A model generated the notes under the pieces. That model had not been told where the DNA came from and ran no database searches. It was given only the letters and a program-made list of their open reading frames with translations. This document shows positions 8,439 through 16,924 of a DNA stretch of 64,000 bases, one piece after another; the stretch's first letter is position 1; each line of letters starts with the position of its first letter. Made by a program: the position numbers and the translations under genes. Source of the DNA: Mucilaginibacter inviolabilis (GTDB taxonomy: Bacteria > Bacteroidota > Bacteroidia > Sphingobacteriales > Sphingobacteriaceae); the NCBI RefSeq assembly GCF_011089895.1, contig NZ_JAANAT010000001.1, positions 2,728,001-2,792,000 on the forward strand. Reading direction: 5' to 3'.

Positions 8439-8958
8439 TGTACTATTGTTTTATTTGAAAGGATGCGCAAAAGTAGGAAAAAAGGCTGAAAGCTGAAAAG
8501 GTAAAAGGCGAAAGGTTTTGACTCGTTCTAGGGTCGGGTTTCGGGCTGCGTGGTTCGGGTACCTGAATAGTTAGCGTACTTTCTTTACCTGAAAATGAAA
8601 CCTATAAAATTCAACGTATGAAAACTTTTTAAACCTTCGATTTTAACACTTTTCTGCTCAAAAGGGGATAAAAAACCGATCAAAAACAACTCAAAACTTA
8701 ATCAAAACCATCCATTTTAACACTTTTTAACAAATTTTTGATGGATTTTTAAATTTTAAAAAGTATTAAATAATTGGTAAAAAAGATTCAAGCGAAGAAG
8801 GAAGTTTGAATAGGCAGCGCTTCCGGCCCGCTTTCATCAAATTACTTAGTTACAGAAGCGCAGACGTTCTCGTAAAGAAACATTTAGCCAGTGGCCAGTG
8901 TTATTTACATAATACTTTATCAACACAATAGAAATTATGCTTTTTAATAAATAAACCT
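8439..8958. other. 520-base divergent intergenic region
   Basis: This gap separates purL (minus) from a VOC gene (plus). Near 8487-8516 it has the AAAAGGTAAAAGGCGAAAGG word also seen around 59320-59490 and 61338-61375. From 8621 to 8764 it holds copy A of a two-copy AT-rich element, listed separately. No coding frame or known riboswitch is recognisable, although purL is a common target of purine control in other phyla. Confidence 0.5.
8621..8764 (+). repeat. AT-rich ~145-bp dispersed element, copy A
   Basis: The element starts AAAACTTTTTAAACCTT and ends TTTTAAAAAGT, so the ends are inverted repeats of each other (ACTTTTTAAA / TTTAAAAAGT). Inside, a 24-base block from 8714 to 8737 beginning ATTTTAACACTTTTTAAC is identical to a block in copy B. 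Copy B lies inverted at 62475-62620. It carries no gene and resembles a miniature inverted-repeat element. Confidence 0.75.
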
Positions 8959-9411
8959 ATGGCAAAAAGTAAATTACTGCGGATGGACAATATTGGCATC
9001 GTTGTAGAATCTCTTGATGACGCTATCTCTTTTTTCACGGAGCTAGGCTTAAAACTCGAAGGGCGGGGCACGGTTGAAGGAGAATGGGCCGGTCGCGTTA
9101 CCGGACTGGGCCCGCAACACGTAGAGATTGCCATGATGGTTACTCCGGATGGCCACAGCCGGCTAGAACTTTCGAAATTTCTTACTCCACCCACGATCTC
9201 AGATCACCGGACTGCTCCTGTGAACGCACTGGGTTATCTACGCGCGATGTTTGCTGTTGAGGATATTGACGAGGTGGTATCCAGACTCATCAGGCATGGT
9301 GCTCAACTCGTTGGCGAAGTGGTTCAGTACGAGAACTCCTATAAACTCTGCTACATTCGTGGAGCCGAAGGACTTTTGATCGGCCTGGCGGAAGAACTCG
9401 GCAATAAATAA
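8959..9411 (+). CDS. VOC-family protein
   Basis: A 150-residue vicinal-oxygen-chelate protein. It opens LRMDNIGIVVESLDDAISFF with FTELGLKLEGR, and the second module starts LRAMFAVEDIDEVVSRLIRH. It closes CYIRGAEGLLIGLAEEL, where the final Glu would be a metal ligand. Some expected His ligands are not obvious: the first module has N-I-G in place of the more common xHxxxxV. It could therefore be a binding or resistance protein rather than an active metalloenzyme. It is a single gene, convergent with the NmrA-like reductase, with a shared hairpin terminator between them. Confidence 0.82.
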   Translation: MAKSKLLRMDNIGIVVESLDDAISFFTELGLKLEGRGTVEGEWAGRVTGLGPQHVEIAMMVTPDGHSRLELSKFLTPPTISDHRTAPVNALGYLRAMFAVEDIDEVVSRLIRHGAQLVGEVVQYENSYKLCYIRGAEGLLIGLAEELGNK

Positions 9412-9491
9412 CAGATATTTTAGCCCGGTGCAAATGTAAATGCTTCAAGCGTAATCAGCCCGAGCTAAGGTTTAGAGAGCGTATACGCTAA

Positions 9492-9527
9492 TTTTTGTCC
9501 TCTCTGGAGACCCTGAGAGGACAAAAA
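9492..9527. terminator. bidirectional terminator
   Basis: TTTTTGTCCTCTC (9492-9504) pairs perfectly with GAGAGGACAAAAA (9515-9527) around a 10-base loop. It sits between two convergent genes, and U runs would follow the stem in both directions. Confidence 0.82.
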
Positions 9528-9545
9528 ATCAAGGATAGGCAAACC

Positions 9546-10415
9546 TTAAACTCCATAAGTGGCAGCCAGGAACTCTTTTAATCCTGATGCTTTTCTTCCT
9601 AATAACTTTTCCAGATCGCTTCGATGGGTATCAAACTCTCCGTTGGCTATTGCTGTTCCGAATCCTGCAAGGAAAGAAGCATTTTCCCGGGGAACTCCCG
9701 CCTTTACCAATTCATTAATATAAGTTTCTGTATCGGGCTTATGATATTTGATACTTTTACCTGTAACGTCTGAAAGTATCTGTGCAATATCTTCAAATGA
9801 ATAGGTTGTATCGGCAGCCATGGCATATGCTTTGTTTTCGTGTCCCGGAGTTGTTAGTACAACTGCCGCAGCCTCTGCCATCTCTGTCCGGGCAACAAAA
9901 GGCGTTTTACCATCCCCGGCAGGGAAAAAAATACCGCTTTCGGAAACCTTGTCGCCTAAAAACAAAGGGATCACATCAGCATAAAGCGTATCGTTTAATA
10001 GCGTGTAAGGAATACCAACTTCCTGAAGATAATCGGCCGTGTCGCGATGAATATGACTAACGTACGGAATAGCGGTTTCTTCAAAGCTTTTAATATCTAT
10101 GCCCGTATAAACTATATGCTTAACGCCATTCGCTTTAGCGGCATTGATAACGTTTTTATGCTGAACAAGTCGATCCACCATTTCGTTGGAAGAAATAAGC
10201 AATAGCTTGTCTACACCCCGAAAAGCGTTTTTAAGCGAGTCGTAATCATTATACTGACCGATCTTTATTTGCACGCCTTTATCTTTTAAATGAGTTGCCT
10301 TGTTTTCATCTCTAACTAAAGCGGCAATTTCATGAGCCGGAATACCTTTGTTTAAGAGCGATTCGATTGTCGCATTTCCTAAATGTCCTGTTGCACCTGT
10401 AACTAAAATCATCAT
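9546..10415 (-). CDS. NmrA-like NAD(P)-binding quinone oxidoreductase
   Basis: A 289-residue atypical short-chain dehydrogenase of the NmrA/QorB type. The N-terminal Rossmann motif is ILVTGATGHLGNATIESLLN (GxxGxxG). ALVRDENKATHL follows, with the Arg expected for NADP, and VKHIVYTGIDI marks the substrate side. Related proteins reduce quinones or sense the redox state of NADP; which applies here is not shown. It is divergently arranged with an HxlR regulator, and the gap holds several GTTAC/GTAAC dyads. That is the classic layout of a repressor-controlled oxidoreductase. The start has two Met in a row, so 10412 is an alternative. Confidence 0.87.
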   Translation of the reverse strand: MMILVTGATGHLGNATIESLLNKGIPAHEIAALVRDENKATHLKDKGVQIKIGQYNDYDSLKNAFRGVDKLLLISSNEMVDRLVQHKNVINAAKANGVKHIVYTGIDIKSFEETAIPYVSHIHRDTADYLQEVGIPYTLLNDTLYADVIPLFLGDKVSESGIFFPAGDGKTPFVARTEMAEAAAVVLTTPGHENKAYAMAADTTYSFEDIAQILSDVTGKSIKYHKPDTETYINELVKAGVPRENASFLAGFGTAIANGEFDTHRSDLEKLLGRKASGLKEFLAATYGV

Positions 10416-10448
10416 TTGTATACTTAGAATTAATACTTATTTTTGTTT

Positions 10449-10523
10449 GTTACACAAAGTAACTAATAATGATTTCAAAAAGTAACTTGTTACCTTTTGG
10501 TAACTATAAAAATAGTGGTAACC
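10449..10523. promoter_or_regulatory. cluster of GTTAC/GTAAC dyads, likely HxlR operators
   Basis: Three palindromes built from one half-site lie in the divergent promoter region: GTTAC-N5-GTAAC (10449-10463), GTAACTTGTTAC (10482-10493), and GTTACCTTTTGGTAAC (10489-10504), with a further GGTAACC at 10517-10523. The second and third share a half-site. They would control both the oxidoreductase and the HxlR gene. Confidence 0.72.
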
Positions 10524-10535
10524 TATACGTGACTA

Positions 10536-10862
10536 ATGGATAATAAAGCAGAAAATAACCCCTGCCCATTTACGGCAACCATCGCTTTAATTGGGGGAAG
10601 ATGGAAAACAATAATCATCTATTTACTTTTAGATCATACCCGGCGCTTTGGTGAAATAGCAGCACGAATGCCTTCTATTTCAAGAAAAGTGCTAACCGAA
10701 CAACTGAAAGAGCTGGAAAGTGACGGACTAATTAGCCGGAAGCAATACAAAGAAATCCCACCACGTGTAGAATATTCACTAACAGAGTTGGGCCAAAGCC
10801 TTAAGCCGATATTATCTGATATGGCAGTCTGGGGCCAGGAAAAGTTATTAGATACGGTGTAA
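10536..10862 (+). CDS. HxlR-family winged-helix transcriptional regulator
   Basis: A 108-residue HxlR regulator. The diagnostic opening CPFTATIALIGGRWKTIIIY places the effector-sensing Cys at residue 10, followed by RRFGEIAARMPSISRKVLTE, the recognition helix. The wing segment IPPRVEYSLTELG and the C-terminal dimer helix come after. Members of this family sense aldehydes, quinones or disulfide stress, often through this Cys. It is divergent from the NmrA-like reductase, with overlapping dyads between them, so it most likely represses that gene and itself. Length is normal. Confidence 0.92.
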   Translation: MDNKAENNPCPFTATIALIGGRWKTIIIYLLLDHTRRFGEIAARMPSISRKVLTEQLKELESDGLISRKQYKEIPPRVEYSLTELGQSLKPILSDMAVWGQEKLLDTV

Positions 10863-10951
10863 TACAGCATCTTACTTATGGTGATAACGCCAACCATACG
10901 CTAAAAAATTACAGATCTAAAATATTTTAGCCGCTCAATCGTCATCAGGTT

Positions 10952-11416
10952 ATGGTTATCACTCATTTACTTTTTGTTACGGCTTTATTTGTCCTGATGT
11001 TGGTTTGCGGTGTTTTCTGGGGCCTTTATTTTGCCCTGAGCCGTTCTTACCAGGTATTTACCCCAGCTGAACTGGCAAAAATGGCGCGCACTATCATAGC
11101 CAATCTCGAAGTACCGATGCGCAATATTTCGCTGCTTTGTCTCGCCCTAATGGGTCTGGCTATTGCTTTTTATCCAAACAAAAGCAGCTGGGGACTTTGG
11201 GCAATGATTGGCTCCCTTTTACTGATCATCTGTTCGCTCGTGATCACTACAGCTATCGAAGTACCCATAAATAACCAGGTAGTAACCTGGACAAATGAAA
11301 AAAAACCAGCCAATTGGGAACAACTGCGCAGCCGCTGGCAATATTATAATGTACTGCGAACCGTTATGGCGTTAATCAGTTTTGTTTTATTTACTACTGC
11401 TTTGATTATCGCTTAA
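10952..11416 (+). CDS. DUF1772-like four-helix membrane protein
   Basis: A 154-residue protein with four predicted membrane segments (about 4-28, 55-75, 84-105 and 135-153). The EVPINNQVVTW and W..LRSRWQYYNVLR segments before the last helix resemble the N-P-x-N and W..WN..R pattern of DUF1772, the family that includes anthrone-oxygenase-like proteins. No catalytic role can be assigned from sequence. It is 90 bases downstream of the HxlR gene on the same strand and could belong to its unit. Confidence 0.68.
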   Translation: MVITHLLFVTALFVLMLVCGVFWGLYFALSRSYQVFTPAELAKMARTIIANLEVPMRNISLLCLALMGLAIAFYPNKSSWGLWAMIGSLLLIICSLVITTAIEVPINNQVVTWTNEKKPANWEQLRSRWQYYNVLRTVMALISFVLFTTALIIA

Positions 11417-11589
11417 TTTGATTCAACCTGTGTAGTCGCTCGGCTCTTTTCTAACAGTTTCCTCTTGATTCTTCACTCTTGTATCCCCCTCCCGCTAAAT
11501 GACAATTCTATAACCATGTATATTTGTTTAGAAGAACATTTGGTCCGATCTTTGAATTAGATGTTTAAACATTTATTAGGAATTGCAAA

Positions 11590-12609
11590 ATGGAAATAGG
11601 AATAGATAGCTTCGCTTCGGCGATGTATGGCAGTAAGGAATTGAGCAGCGTTGATGCCATGGAACAATTGCTTGACCGCATCGCATTTGCCGATGAGGTT
11701 GGCCTGGATGTGTTCGGTATCGGCGAGCATCATAAAAAGGAGTTCCTGGATTCGGCAACAGCGGTGATCCTGGCTGCTGCTGCCGCGCGAACCAAAAACA
11801 TTAAATTAACCAGCGCGGTAACAGTACTGAGTGCTGCCGATCCGGTACGGGTATACCAGAGTTTTGCTACATTAGACCTCATATCCAAGGGTCGCGCCGA
11901 AATGGTTGTTGGCCGCGGATCATCTGTTGAAGCCTATCCCCTGTTTGGTTTTAACCTGGACGATTACGACGCGTTATTCAAAGAAAAGCTGGACTTATTG
12001 CTCAAAGTGCGCGATAATGAGTTTATTACCTGGTCTGGCAAATTCCGTGCGCCTTTAAATAACCGGCCCGTATATCCAAGAGCTTTACAGGAAAAACTGC
12101 CCATTTGGCTGGGCGTTGGCGGCACACCGGAATCATTTGCCCGTGCCGGAACATTGGGATTACCCTTGATGGTAGCCGTGATAGGCGGCGAAACACACCG
12201 GTTCCGTCCACTGATAGATCTGTATCGCGAAGCCGGCAAAAGAGCAGGCTTTACACCCGATCAATTAAAAGTTGGGCTGCACTCGCCTGGCTATGTGGCA
12301 GCAACCAATGAACAGGCCATTGCCGATTATTACCCCGGTTATGCCGAACTTTGGACAAAACTAGGCCGGGAACGCGGTTGGCCGCCGGTAACCAAAGCGC
12401 AGTTTGACAGCCTTGTAGCCCCAAAAGGTGTACTGGTAGTGGGCGGACCAGAACAGGTAGCCGAAAAGCTATTACGTCATAGCGAAGCGCTGGGCGGCGT
12501 GGATCGTTTTACTTTCCAAATGGATAATGCCGGTTTAACGCATACCCAATTAATGAGCTCCATTGAACTGATTGGTAAAAAAGTTATCCCGCTGGTGAAC
12601 GCAGTATAA
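11590..12609 (+). CDS. LLM-class flavin-dependent oxidoreductase
   Basis: A 339-residue bacterial-luciferase-like monooxygenase with the TIM-barrel fold. It would use FMNH2 supplied by a reductase or F420, to oxidise an unknown substrate. Family marks are GIGEHHKKEFLDSATAVILA near residue 44, ALDPVRVYQ-type motif AADPVRVYQSFATLDLIS, and GRAEMVVGRGSS, which binds the flavin phosphate. The end IELIGKKVIPLVN is typical. Length is normal. It stands alone: a REP-like unit follows at 12631, and a membrane protein precedes it on the same strand with a 170-base gap. Confidence 0.9.
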   Translation: MEIGIDSFASAMYGSKELSSVDAMEQLLDRIAFADEVGLDVFGIGEHHKKEFLDSATAVILAAAAARTKNIKLTSAVTVLSAADPVRVYQSFATLDLISKGRAEMVVGRGSSVEAYPLFGFNLDDYDALFKEKLDLLLKVRDNEFITWSGKFRAPLNNRPVYPRALQEKLPIWLGVGGTPESFARAGTLGLPLMVAVIGGETHRFRPLIDLYREAGKRAGFTPDQLKVGLHSPGYVAATNEQAIADYYPGYAELWTKLGRERGWPPVTKAQFDSLVAPKGVLVVGGPEQVAEKLLRHSEALGGVDRFTFQMDNAGLTHTQLMSSIELIGKKVIPLVNAV

Positions 12610-12630
12610 GCTAAAAGAGACAAAAAGGGC

Positions 12631-12706
12631 TGTCAGTCTGAGCTCCGTCGAAGACTCGCGCGTAGAGGCCTGCCCACCATGCTTCGACGGAGCTCAGCAT
12701 GACAGT
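12631..12706. repeat. REP-like unit with TGTCAGTCTGAG ends
   Basis: TGTCAGTCTGAGCTCCGTCG at 12631 is matched by CGACGGAGCTCAGCATGACA ending at 12704. The central part reads GCGCGTAGAGGCCTGCCCAC. A sister copy with the same centre is at 15307-15381. Confidence 0.8.
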
Positions 12707-12809
12707 CTATTTTTTACATTAACAATGGTGCCGCCATAATATCGGCCATAGACCAATAAATTAAAAAGCTATCTAAAAAATACAGAAATTGTGATCGAAA
12801 AATCGATAC

Positions 12810-13280
12810 ATGGAAATATCTGTACAAAATTTTCTTACTCCACCGCAGCTTCAAGCGGCTTATCAATTATGGAATGAGGAATATCCCGCGAAATTGCAAT
12901 ATCATAGTATCAATGATTTCAACAATTACCTGGACAATCTGGAGCAAAAAGCCTATTTCCTGTTAAGTGATCAGGATGGTGTTCTTTTAGGATGGTCAGC
13001 AACTTTTTTACGGGATGGGGAACGATGGTTTGCCATCATTTTAAGTAGTGCTGTTCAAGGGAAAAAACAAGGGACCAGGATATTGGAAGAAATAAAAAAA
13101 CACGAAACCCACTTAGCTGGCTGGGTGATAGATAAAGAAGGAGAATTGAAGGCTAACGGAAACCGCTACACATCGCCACTGGCATTTTATATAAAAAATG
13201 GCTTTACGGTACTTAATGGCCAGCGAATTGAATCAGATAAGTTATCGGCGGTAAAGATCAGCTGGCGAGCTGATAGTTGA
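12810..13280 (+). CDS. GNAT-like N-acetyltransferase
   Basis: A 156-residue protein with the layout of a GNAT acetyltransferase. The beta-strand region GVLLGWSATFLRDGERWFAI is followed by SSAVQGKKQGTRILEEIKKH, which corresponds to the Q/RxxGxG/A acetyl-CoA loop and helix. The C-terminal part SPLAFYIKNGFTVLNGQRIE fits the usual FYxKxGF strand. The acceptor substrate is unknown. The pyrophosphate loop is degenerate (QGKKQGTRI), so the call is by pattern. It is convergent with the isochorismatase gene across a hairpin terminator. Confidence 0.72.
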   Translation: MEISVQNFLTPPQLQAAYQLWNEEYPAKLQYHSINDFNNYLDNLEQKAYFLLSDQDGVLLGWSATFLRDGERWFAIILSSAVQGKKQGTRILEEIKKHETHLAGWVIDKEGELKANGNRYTSPLAFYIKNGFTVLNGQRIESDKLSAVKISWRADS

Positions 13281-13302
13281 GGCGATAATACCGGACATAG
13301 GT

Positions 13303-13356
13303 TAAAAAAAAACGTGTCATTTCTCCTCGTACCTCGTTCGAAATGACACGTTTTTT
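13303..13356. terminator. REP-derived bidirectional terminator
   Basis: AAAAAACGTGTCATTT and AAATGACACGTTTTTT form a perfect stem, and the loop region reads CTCCTCGTACCTCGTTCG. The stem is a GTCATTTC-type REP unit bounded by A and T runs, between convergent genes. Confidence 0.78.
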
Positions 13357-13469
13357 ATTCTTTTATCTTGATTCCTGACTCTAATCTCTTGACTCTCTCC
13401 CCTCACTTCATTACCGAAAGCACCTGCGAAACCGGTAAATAAGGAGCTAAAACTTTTCGGACAAACTTG

Positions 13470-14060
13470 CTAAAGAAAGTCGTCGCTTTTTTTTAAAGCG
13501 TTGATTACCTCGGCGGTATTTAATACGGTAGCAAACTCCTCGTTTATTTGCGCCAGGGCTGTTAAATGAATGGTTTCGGCATCATAATATTCACCATTGA
13601 TGCCTGTTTTGGCGAATGCCGCTGTTGCATTGGCTACCACAAAAGTGTTGTAGCCCAAATTGCCGGCCATTCTTGCTGTGGTTGATACACAATGTTCGGT
13701 GGTGAGGCCCACGATAACTACGGTATCAATGCCGGCAGCATCCAGCCGTTGTTGCAGATCAGTATCGATAAACGAACTGTTCACCGATTTTTTGATCACC
13801 GGCTCGCCGGGCAAAGGTTTTACAATTTCTTTGTGCGCATTGCCGGGATTACCTTCGGCCAGCATAGAATTAGGGTTGGCGGAGCAATGCTGAATGTGAA
13901 AGAGCGGCAGCTTATTTGCCCGCCAGTAATCGAGCAGTTTACGGGCATTTGCTTCGGCATCGGGGTTATTGCGTTCGCCGCCCCAGTAAGGGATATTGTC
14001 AAAACCCTGCTGTATATCAATCAGTATCAGCGCCGGGTTGGTATTTGTTAATGTTTTCAT
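13470..14060 (-). CDS. isochorismatase-like cysteine hydrolase
   Basis: A 196-residue hydrolase of the isochorismatase superfamily. The catalytic triad is visible: D15 in LILIDIQQGF, a Lys in PVIKKSVNSSF, and C124 in VGLTTEHCVSTTARMAGN. Members cleave isochorismate, nicotinamide or other amides. The preserved GLTTEHC Cys indicates an active hydrolase, but the substrate cannot be read from sequence. It lies 58 bases downstream of an AraC regulator on the same strand and is probably co-transcribed with it. Confidence 0.88.
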   Translation of the reverse strand: MKTLTNTNPALILIDIQQGFDNIPYWGGERNNPDAEANARKLLDYWRANKLPLFHIQHCSANPNSMLAEGNPGNAHKEIVKPLPGEPVIKKSVNSSFIDTDLQQRLDAAGIDTVVIVGLTTEHCVSTTARMAGNLGYNTFVVANATAAFAKTGINGEYYDAETIHLTALAQINEEFATVLNTAEVINALKKSDDFL

Positions 14061-14118
14061 ACCTCAAAATTGCAGCTTTGCCGGCACCCGAATTTTGCTG
14101 TGAGGCTTTATTTGTTTG

Positions 14119-14976
14119 TTATGATAATATCTGTTGGTTACGCGCGCAACTGGGCGGAGCGCCAAACTTTTGCTTATACACTTTTGAAAAATGCGAAATA
14201 TTCTCGAACCCGCTGCTATAAGCTATCGCGGATACCGGATGATTGGAGTTTTTGAGCTGATATGCCGCATATTCCAGCCGCCGGTTGATCTGCCATTTTA
14301 CCGGTGTGGTATTAAAACGTTCGGTAAATTCCTTTTTAAAGGCGCTTACACTTCGCCCGGTCAGTTTAGCCATATCGGGTAAGGAAAGCTGCCGGTTAAA
14401 GTTTTGTTCCATAAAATAGGCCAGGTCAATTTTATTTTCGCTCACCAGGTGTTTTAAAAACGAAACAAAGGTTTTGGAGCTATCGTTCGACAAAATTTGA
14501 AGCAATACCTGGTGCGTAACAAATTTCACAATACAGCGTGAATAATCCTGCGGATGTGCAATATGCTGAATAGCCTGCGCAATGTTGGCTTTTATAAATT
14601 CGGATGTTTTAAAAACGAAGGGCGGCAGGTCATCAGTCAGTTTTTCCTGCCTGAATTCCGGCACATGACTTTCTATAAAGTAATCCACAAACTCATTTTC
14701 CATAAAAATGAGCATGCTGGTATAATCGTCAGATGGAAATATCTGATAATTCCCTCTCCTCCTGAATTGGATATCGCCTGCACCAAGATGCTGTACATGC
14801 CCGCCATACCAAACATCAATAGATCCGGTTAAAACCACCTCGAGGCAATGCATCGTTTGTAAGGTATCATCACAGCTGAAAGGCTGCTTTTTATCAATAA
14901 CAATACCATACATATCACAAAAGCGCATCCTCATATGCACGTGATGTTCAAGCAGATCCTTTGGAATTTGTATCAT
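14119..14976 (-). CDS. AraC-family transcriptional regulator
   Basis: A 285-residue regulator with an N-terminal cupin-like sensing domain (CDDTLQTMHCLEVVLTGSID) and a C-terminal double helix-turn-helix. The first HTH is in LSLPDMAKLTGRSVSAFKKE. The second shows the AraC signature AIAYSSGFENISHFSKVYKQ with KFGAPPS near the end. It belongs to the subgroup whose N-terminal half resembles the Bacteroidota ExsA-like regulators. Upstream of the isochorismatase-like gene on the same strand, it is the obvious candidate regulator of that gene. The ligand is unknown. Confidence 0.9.
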   Translation of the reverse strand: MIQIPKDLLEHHVHMRMRFCDMYGIVIDKKQPFSCDDTLQTMHCLEVVLTGSIDVWYGGHVQHLGAGDIQFRRRGNYQIFPSDDYTSMLIFMENEFVDYFIESHVPEFRQEKLTDDLPPFVFKTSEFIKANIAQAIQHIAHPQDYSRCIVKFVTHQVLLQILSNDSSKTFVSFLKHLVSENKIDLAYFMEQNFNRQLSLPDMAKLTGRSVSAFKKEFTERFNTTPVKWQINRRLEYAAYQLKNSNHPVSAIAYSSGFENISHFSKVYKQKFGAPPSCARNQQILS

Positions 14977-15398
14977 CTTTAAAGATTATCCTACTAAGCT
15001 ACGGACTGTGCGGCTATCTTTTTAGTTTTTGGACTAATTGTAACACAACGATGATAAAAGATGCGGGTAAAAAGAGAGCCCTCAGGGTCCCTTTCAGGAG
15101 ACCCTGAGGGGACGAAATGATGATAAAAGGTCATTCCCAGATCCCCTCTTGAGAGGGGGCGCATGGGATGGTGTGGCAGCGGGGGTGTGTTCATGAAGCA
15201 GCAAAACACACCCCATACACCCCTCTCAAGAGGGGAATCGCACAAGCTCCCGCTTTTTTTGATCCCCCAACCTTTCTCTGCCGAAGCTGAGCGGCTGCCT
15301 GGGGCTGTCAGTCTGAGCCTGTCGAAGACTCGTGCGTAGAGGCCCCTGCCCACCATGCTTCGACGGGCTCAGCATGACAGCCATTTTTGATTCTAAAA
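14977..15398. other. repeat-filled intergenic region
   Basis: There is no gene; the minus-strand frame here runs through repeats. Three elements can be read. At 15078-15116 GAGCCCTCAGGGTCCCTTTC pairs with GAGACCCTGAGGGGA. At 15141-15240 GATCCCCTCTTGAGAGGGGG is matched by CCCCTCTCAAGAGGGGAATC, with GGGGTGTGTT / AACACACCCC inside. At 15307-15381 lies a TGTCAGTCTGAGCCTGTCGA unit ending TCGACGGGCTCAGCATGACA. Confidence 0.75.
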
Positions 15399-16829
15399 TT
15401 ATCCCATCACTGCGTCACTCATCGCCAGATCTTCAATTACACTGAGCAATTGTTCCAGGTCGTCCGTTTGAGTAAGCGGGTTCATGAGCGTTATCCGCAG
15501 GTAAAACTCCTGTTTAATGGTGGTACCTACTATATAAAAGCGACCATCTTCTATCAAACGCTGCAGCACATCACGGTTCAGTTCGTTAGATTCGGCACCT
15601 GCTTTCAGTCGGAAACAAACAATATTACTTTGAGGTTCGCAGGCCAGCTCAAAATTTTCGTGCTGCTGTACCATACGGGCAAATTCTGCAGCCATGCCAT
15701 ACAATTTTTCAATATGCTGTTGGTACAATTGATCGCCATAAAGCCGCATAATGGTATAGGTATGTAAAATGGTCATAGGCTTGGTGCATTCAAAGGTTTG
15801 CTTGCCCGAGTTATACCATTCATCGGCCTGCTGATCCTGCCACAGATATTCGGCCTTTTGTAGGAAGGTTTTACCAGCCTGCCTGGCCGATTTAAATAAC
15901 ACGGCCGTTGATAAGGAGGGCGCCATCATCATTTTATGAAAATCAACCATTACAGAATCAGCCTTTTCGATCCCTTTGAGCAGATGGCTATAAACCGGTG
16001 AAAAAACAACCGGGGTGCCATGCGCACCATCTACATGAAACCAAATATTATGTTTTTGTGCAAATGAACCAATAGCATCCAGATCGTCGTAAGCTCCAAT
16101 AGAAGTGGAACAGGCGCAGCCAACAATACAGAATACCTTTTTGCCTTTTGCCGCGGCCTCTTGATAATAATGCTCCAGCGTATCCGCACGCATCTGGAAA
16201 CGGTTGTTAACCGGTATTTTGATGATATTTTCGGGAGGTAAGCCCATAATTCTTACGGCGCGTTCAATACTGTAATGTGCTTCTTCGGATACCATAATGG
16301 CTAACTGCCCGTACTCGGGCTTACCTAATACATTAGGCATAGCGGCGCGAGCAGCCAACAAGGCCGTCAAGTTACCCAAGGTACCGCCTGAAGTAACAAT
16401 GCCCGATGCATCCTCGCCAAAACCAAATCTGGCAGCCATATGCGCAGTGACTACTTTTTCCATCGCATTACCGGCCATACCCATTTCATAAACAGCCATG
16501 CCGTTATTAAAAAAGGAAATCAATGCCGATGTTAAAGCCGTTACAGGCAAGGTTGTTGCTGTTTGGTGCCCGATATAACCGCGACTATGCAAATTAACCG
16601 ACCGCGATATTACCGAACGGAAAAGCCCCTGAGGGTTATTAATTAAAGGCGAATTAAAATCGTTTTGCCAGTAAGCCAGCTGCTCTGCCGGGCTTTCCCA
16701 GTTGATGGTAGCTTTTTTTTGAGGGGCGGTATGCGCTTTTTCGAGCTCAGTAGCTAATAGCTCCACTAATTGGTGTGCCTCGCTCCGGAAAGTTTCGGGC
16801 TTAAATGCTTTGTTGATCAGATCTTCCAT
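15399..16829 (-). CDS. PLP-dependent group II amino-acid decarboxylase
   Basis: A 476-residue decarboxylase of the aromatic-L-amino-acid / glutamate / diaminobutyrate decarboxylase fold. The PLP-binding Lys is K299 in VMVDFHKMMMAPSLSTAVLF, and the stacking His and Asp are in WFHVDGAHGTPV. The substrate side begins with GYIGHQTATTLPVTALTSAL, and VTSGGTLGNLTALLAAR is the phosphate-binding loop. The residues that would separate the possible substrates cannot be judged by eye. A LysR gene diverges 95 bases away and is its likely regulator. Confidence 0.88.
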   Translation of the reverse strand: MEDLINKAFKPETFRSEAHQLVELLATELEKAHTAPQKKATINWESPAEQLAYWQNDFNSPLINNPQGLFRSVISRSVNLHSRGYIGHQTATTLPVTALTSALISFFNNGMAVYEMGMAGNAMEKVVTAHMAARFGFGEDASGIVTSGGTLGNLTALLAARAAMPNVLGKPEYGQLAIMVSEEAHYSIERAVRIMGLPPENIIKIPVNNRFQMRADTLEHYYQEAAAKGKKVFCIVGCACSTSIGAYDDLDAIGSFAQKHNIWFHVDGAHGTPVVFSPVYSHLLKGIEKADSVMVDFHKMMMAPSLSTAVLFKSARQAGKTFLQKAEYLWQDQQADEWYNSGKQTFECTKPMTILHTYTIMRLYGDQLYQQHIEKLYGMAAEFARMVQQHENFELACEPQSNIVCFRLKAGAESNELNRDVLQRLIEDGRFYIVGTTIKQEFYLRITLMNPLTQTDDLEQLLSVIEDLAMSDAVMG

Positions 16830-16924
16830 GGTGGTGGTGGTTTATTACTAAAGCAAAGGAAGTGTTTGCTACTAATAATAAAAAATACTTATATTTCATT
16901 AATTGATAACAAATTTGCATAAGT

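Noticed and set aside
8439..8958. Purine riboswitch upstream of purL
   Set aside because: No purine-aptamer core or loop pairs could be seen; the gap is occupied by a dispersed AT-rich element and word repeats.
14994..15356. 120-codon minus-strand frame
   Set aside because: It runs through three inverted-repeat units; its Pro, Arg and Ser-rich translation comes from the repeats.
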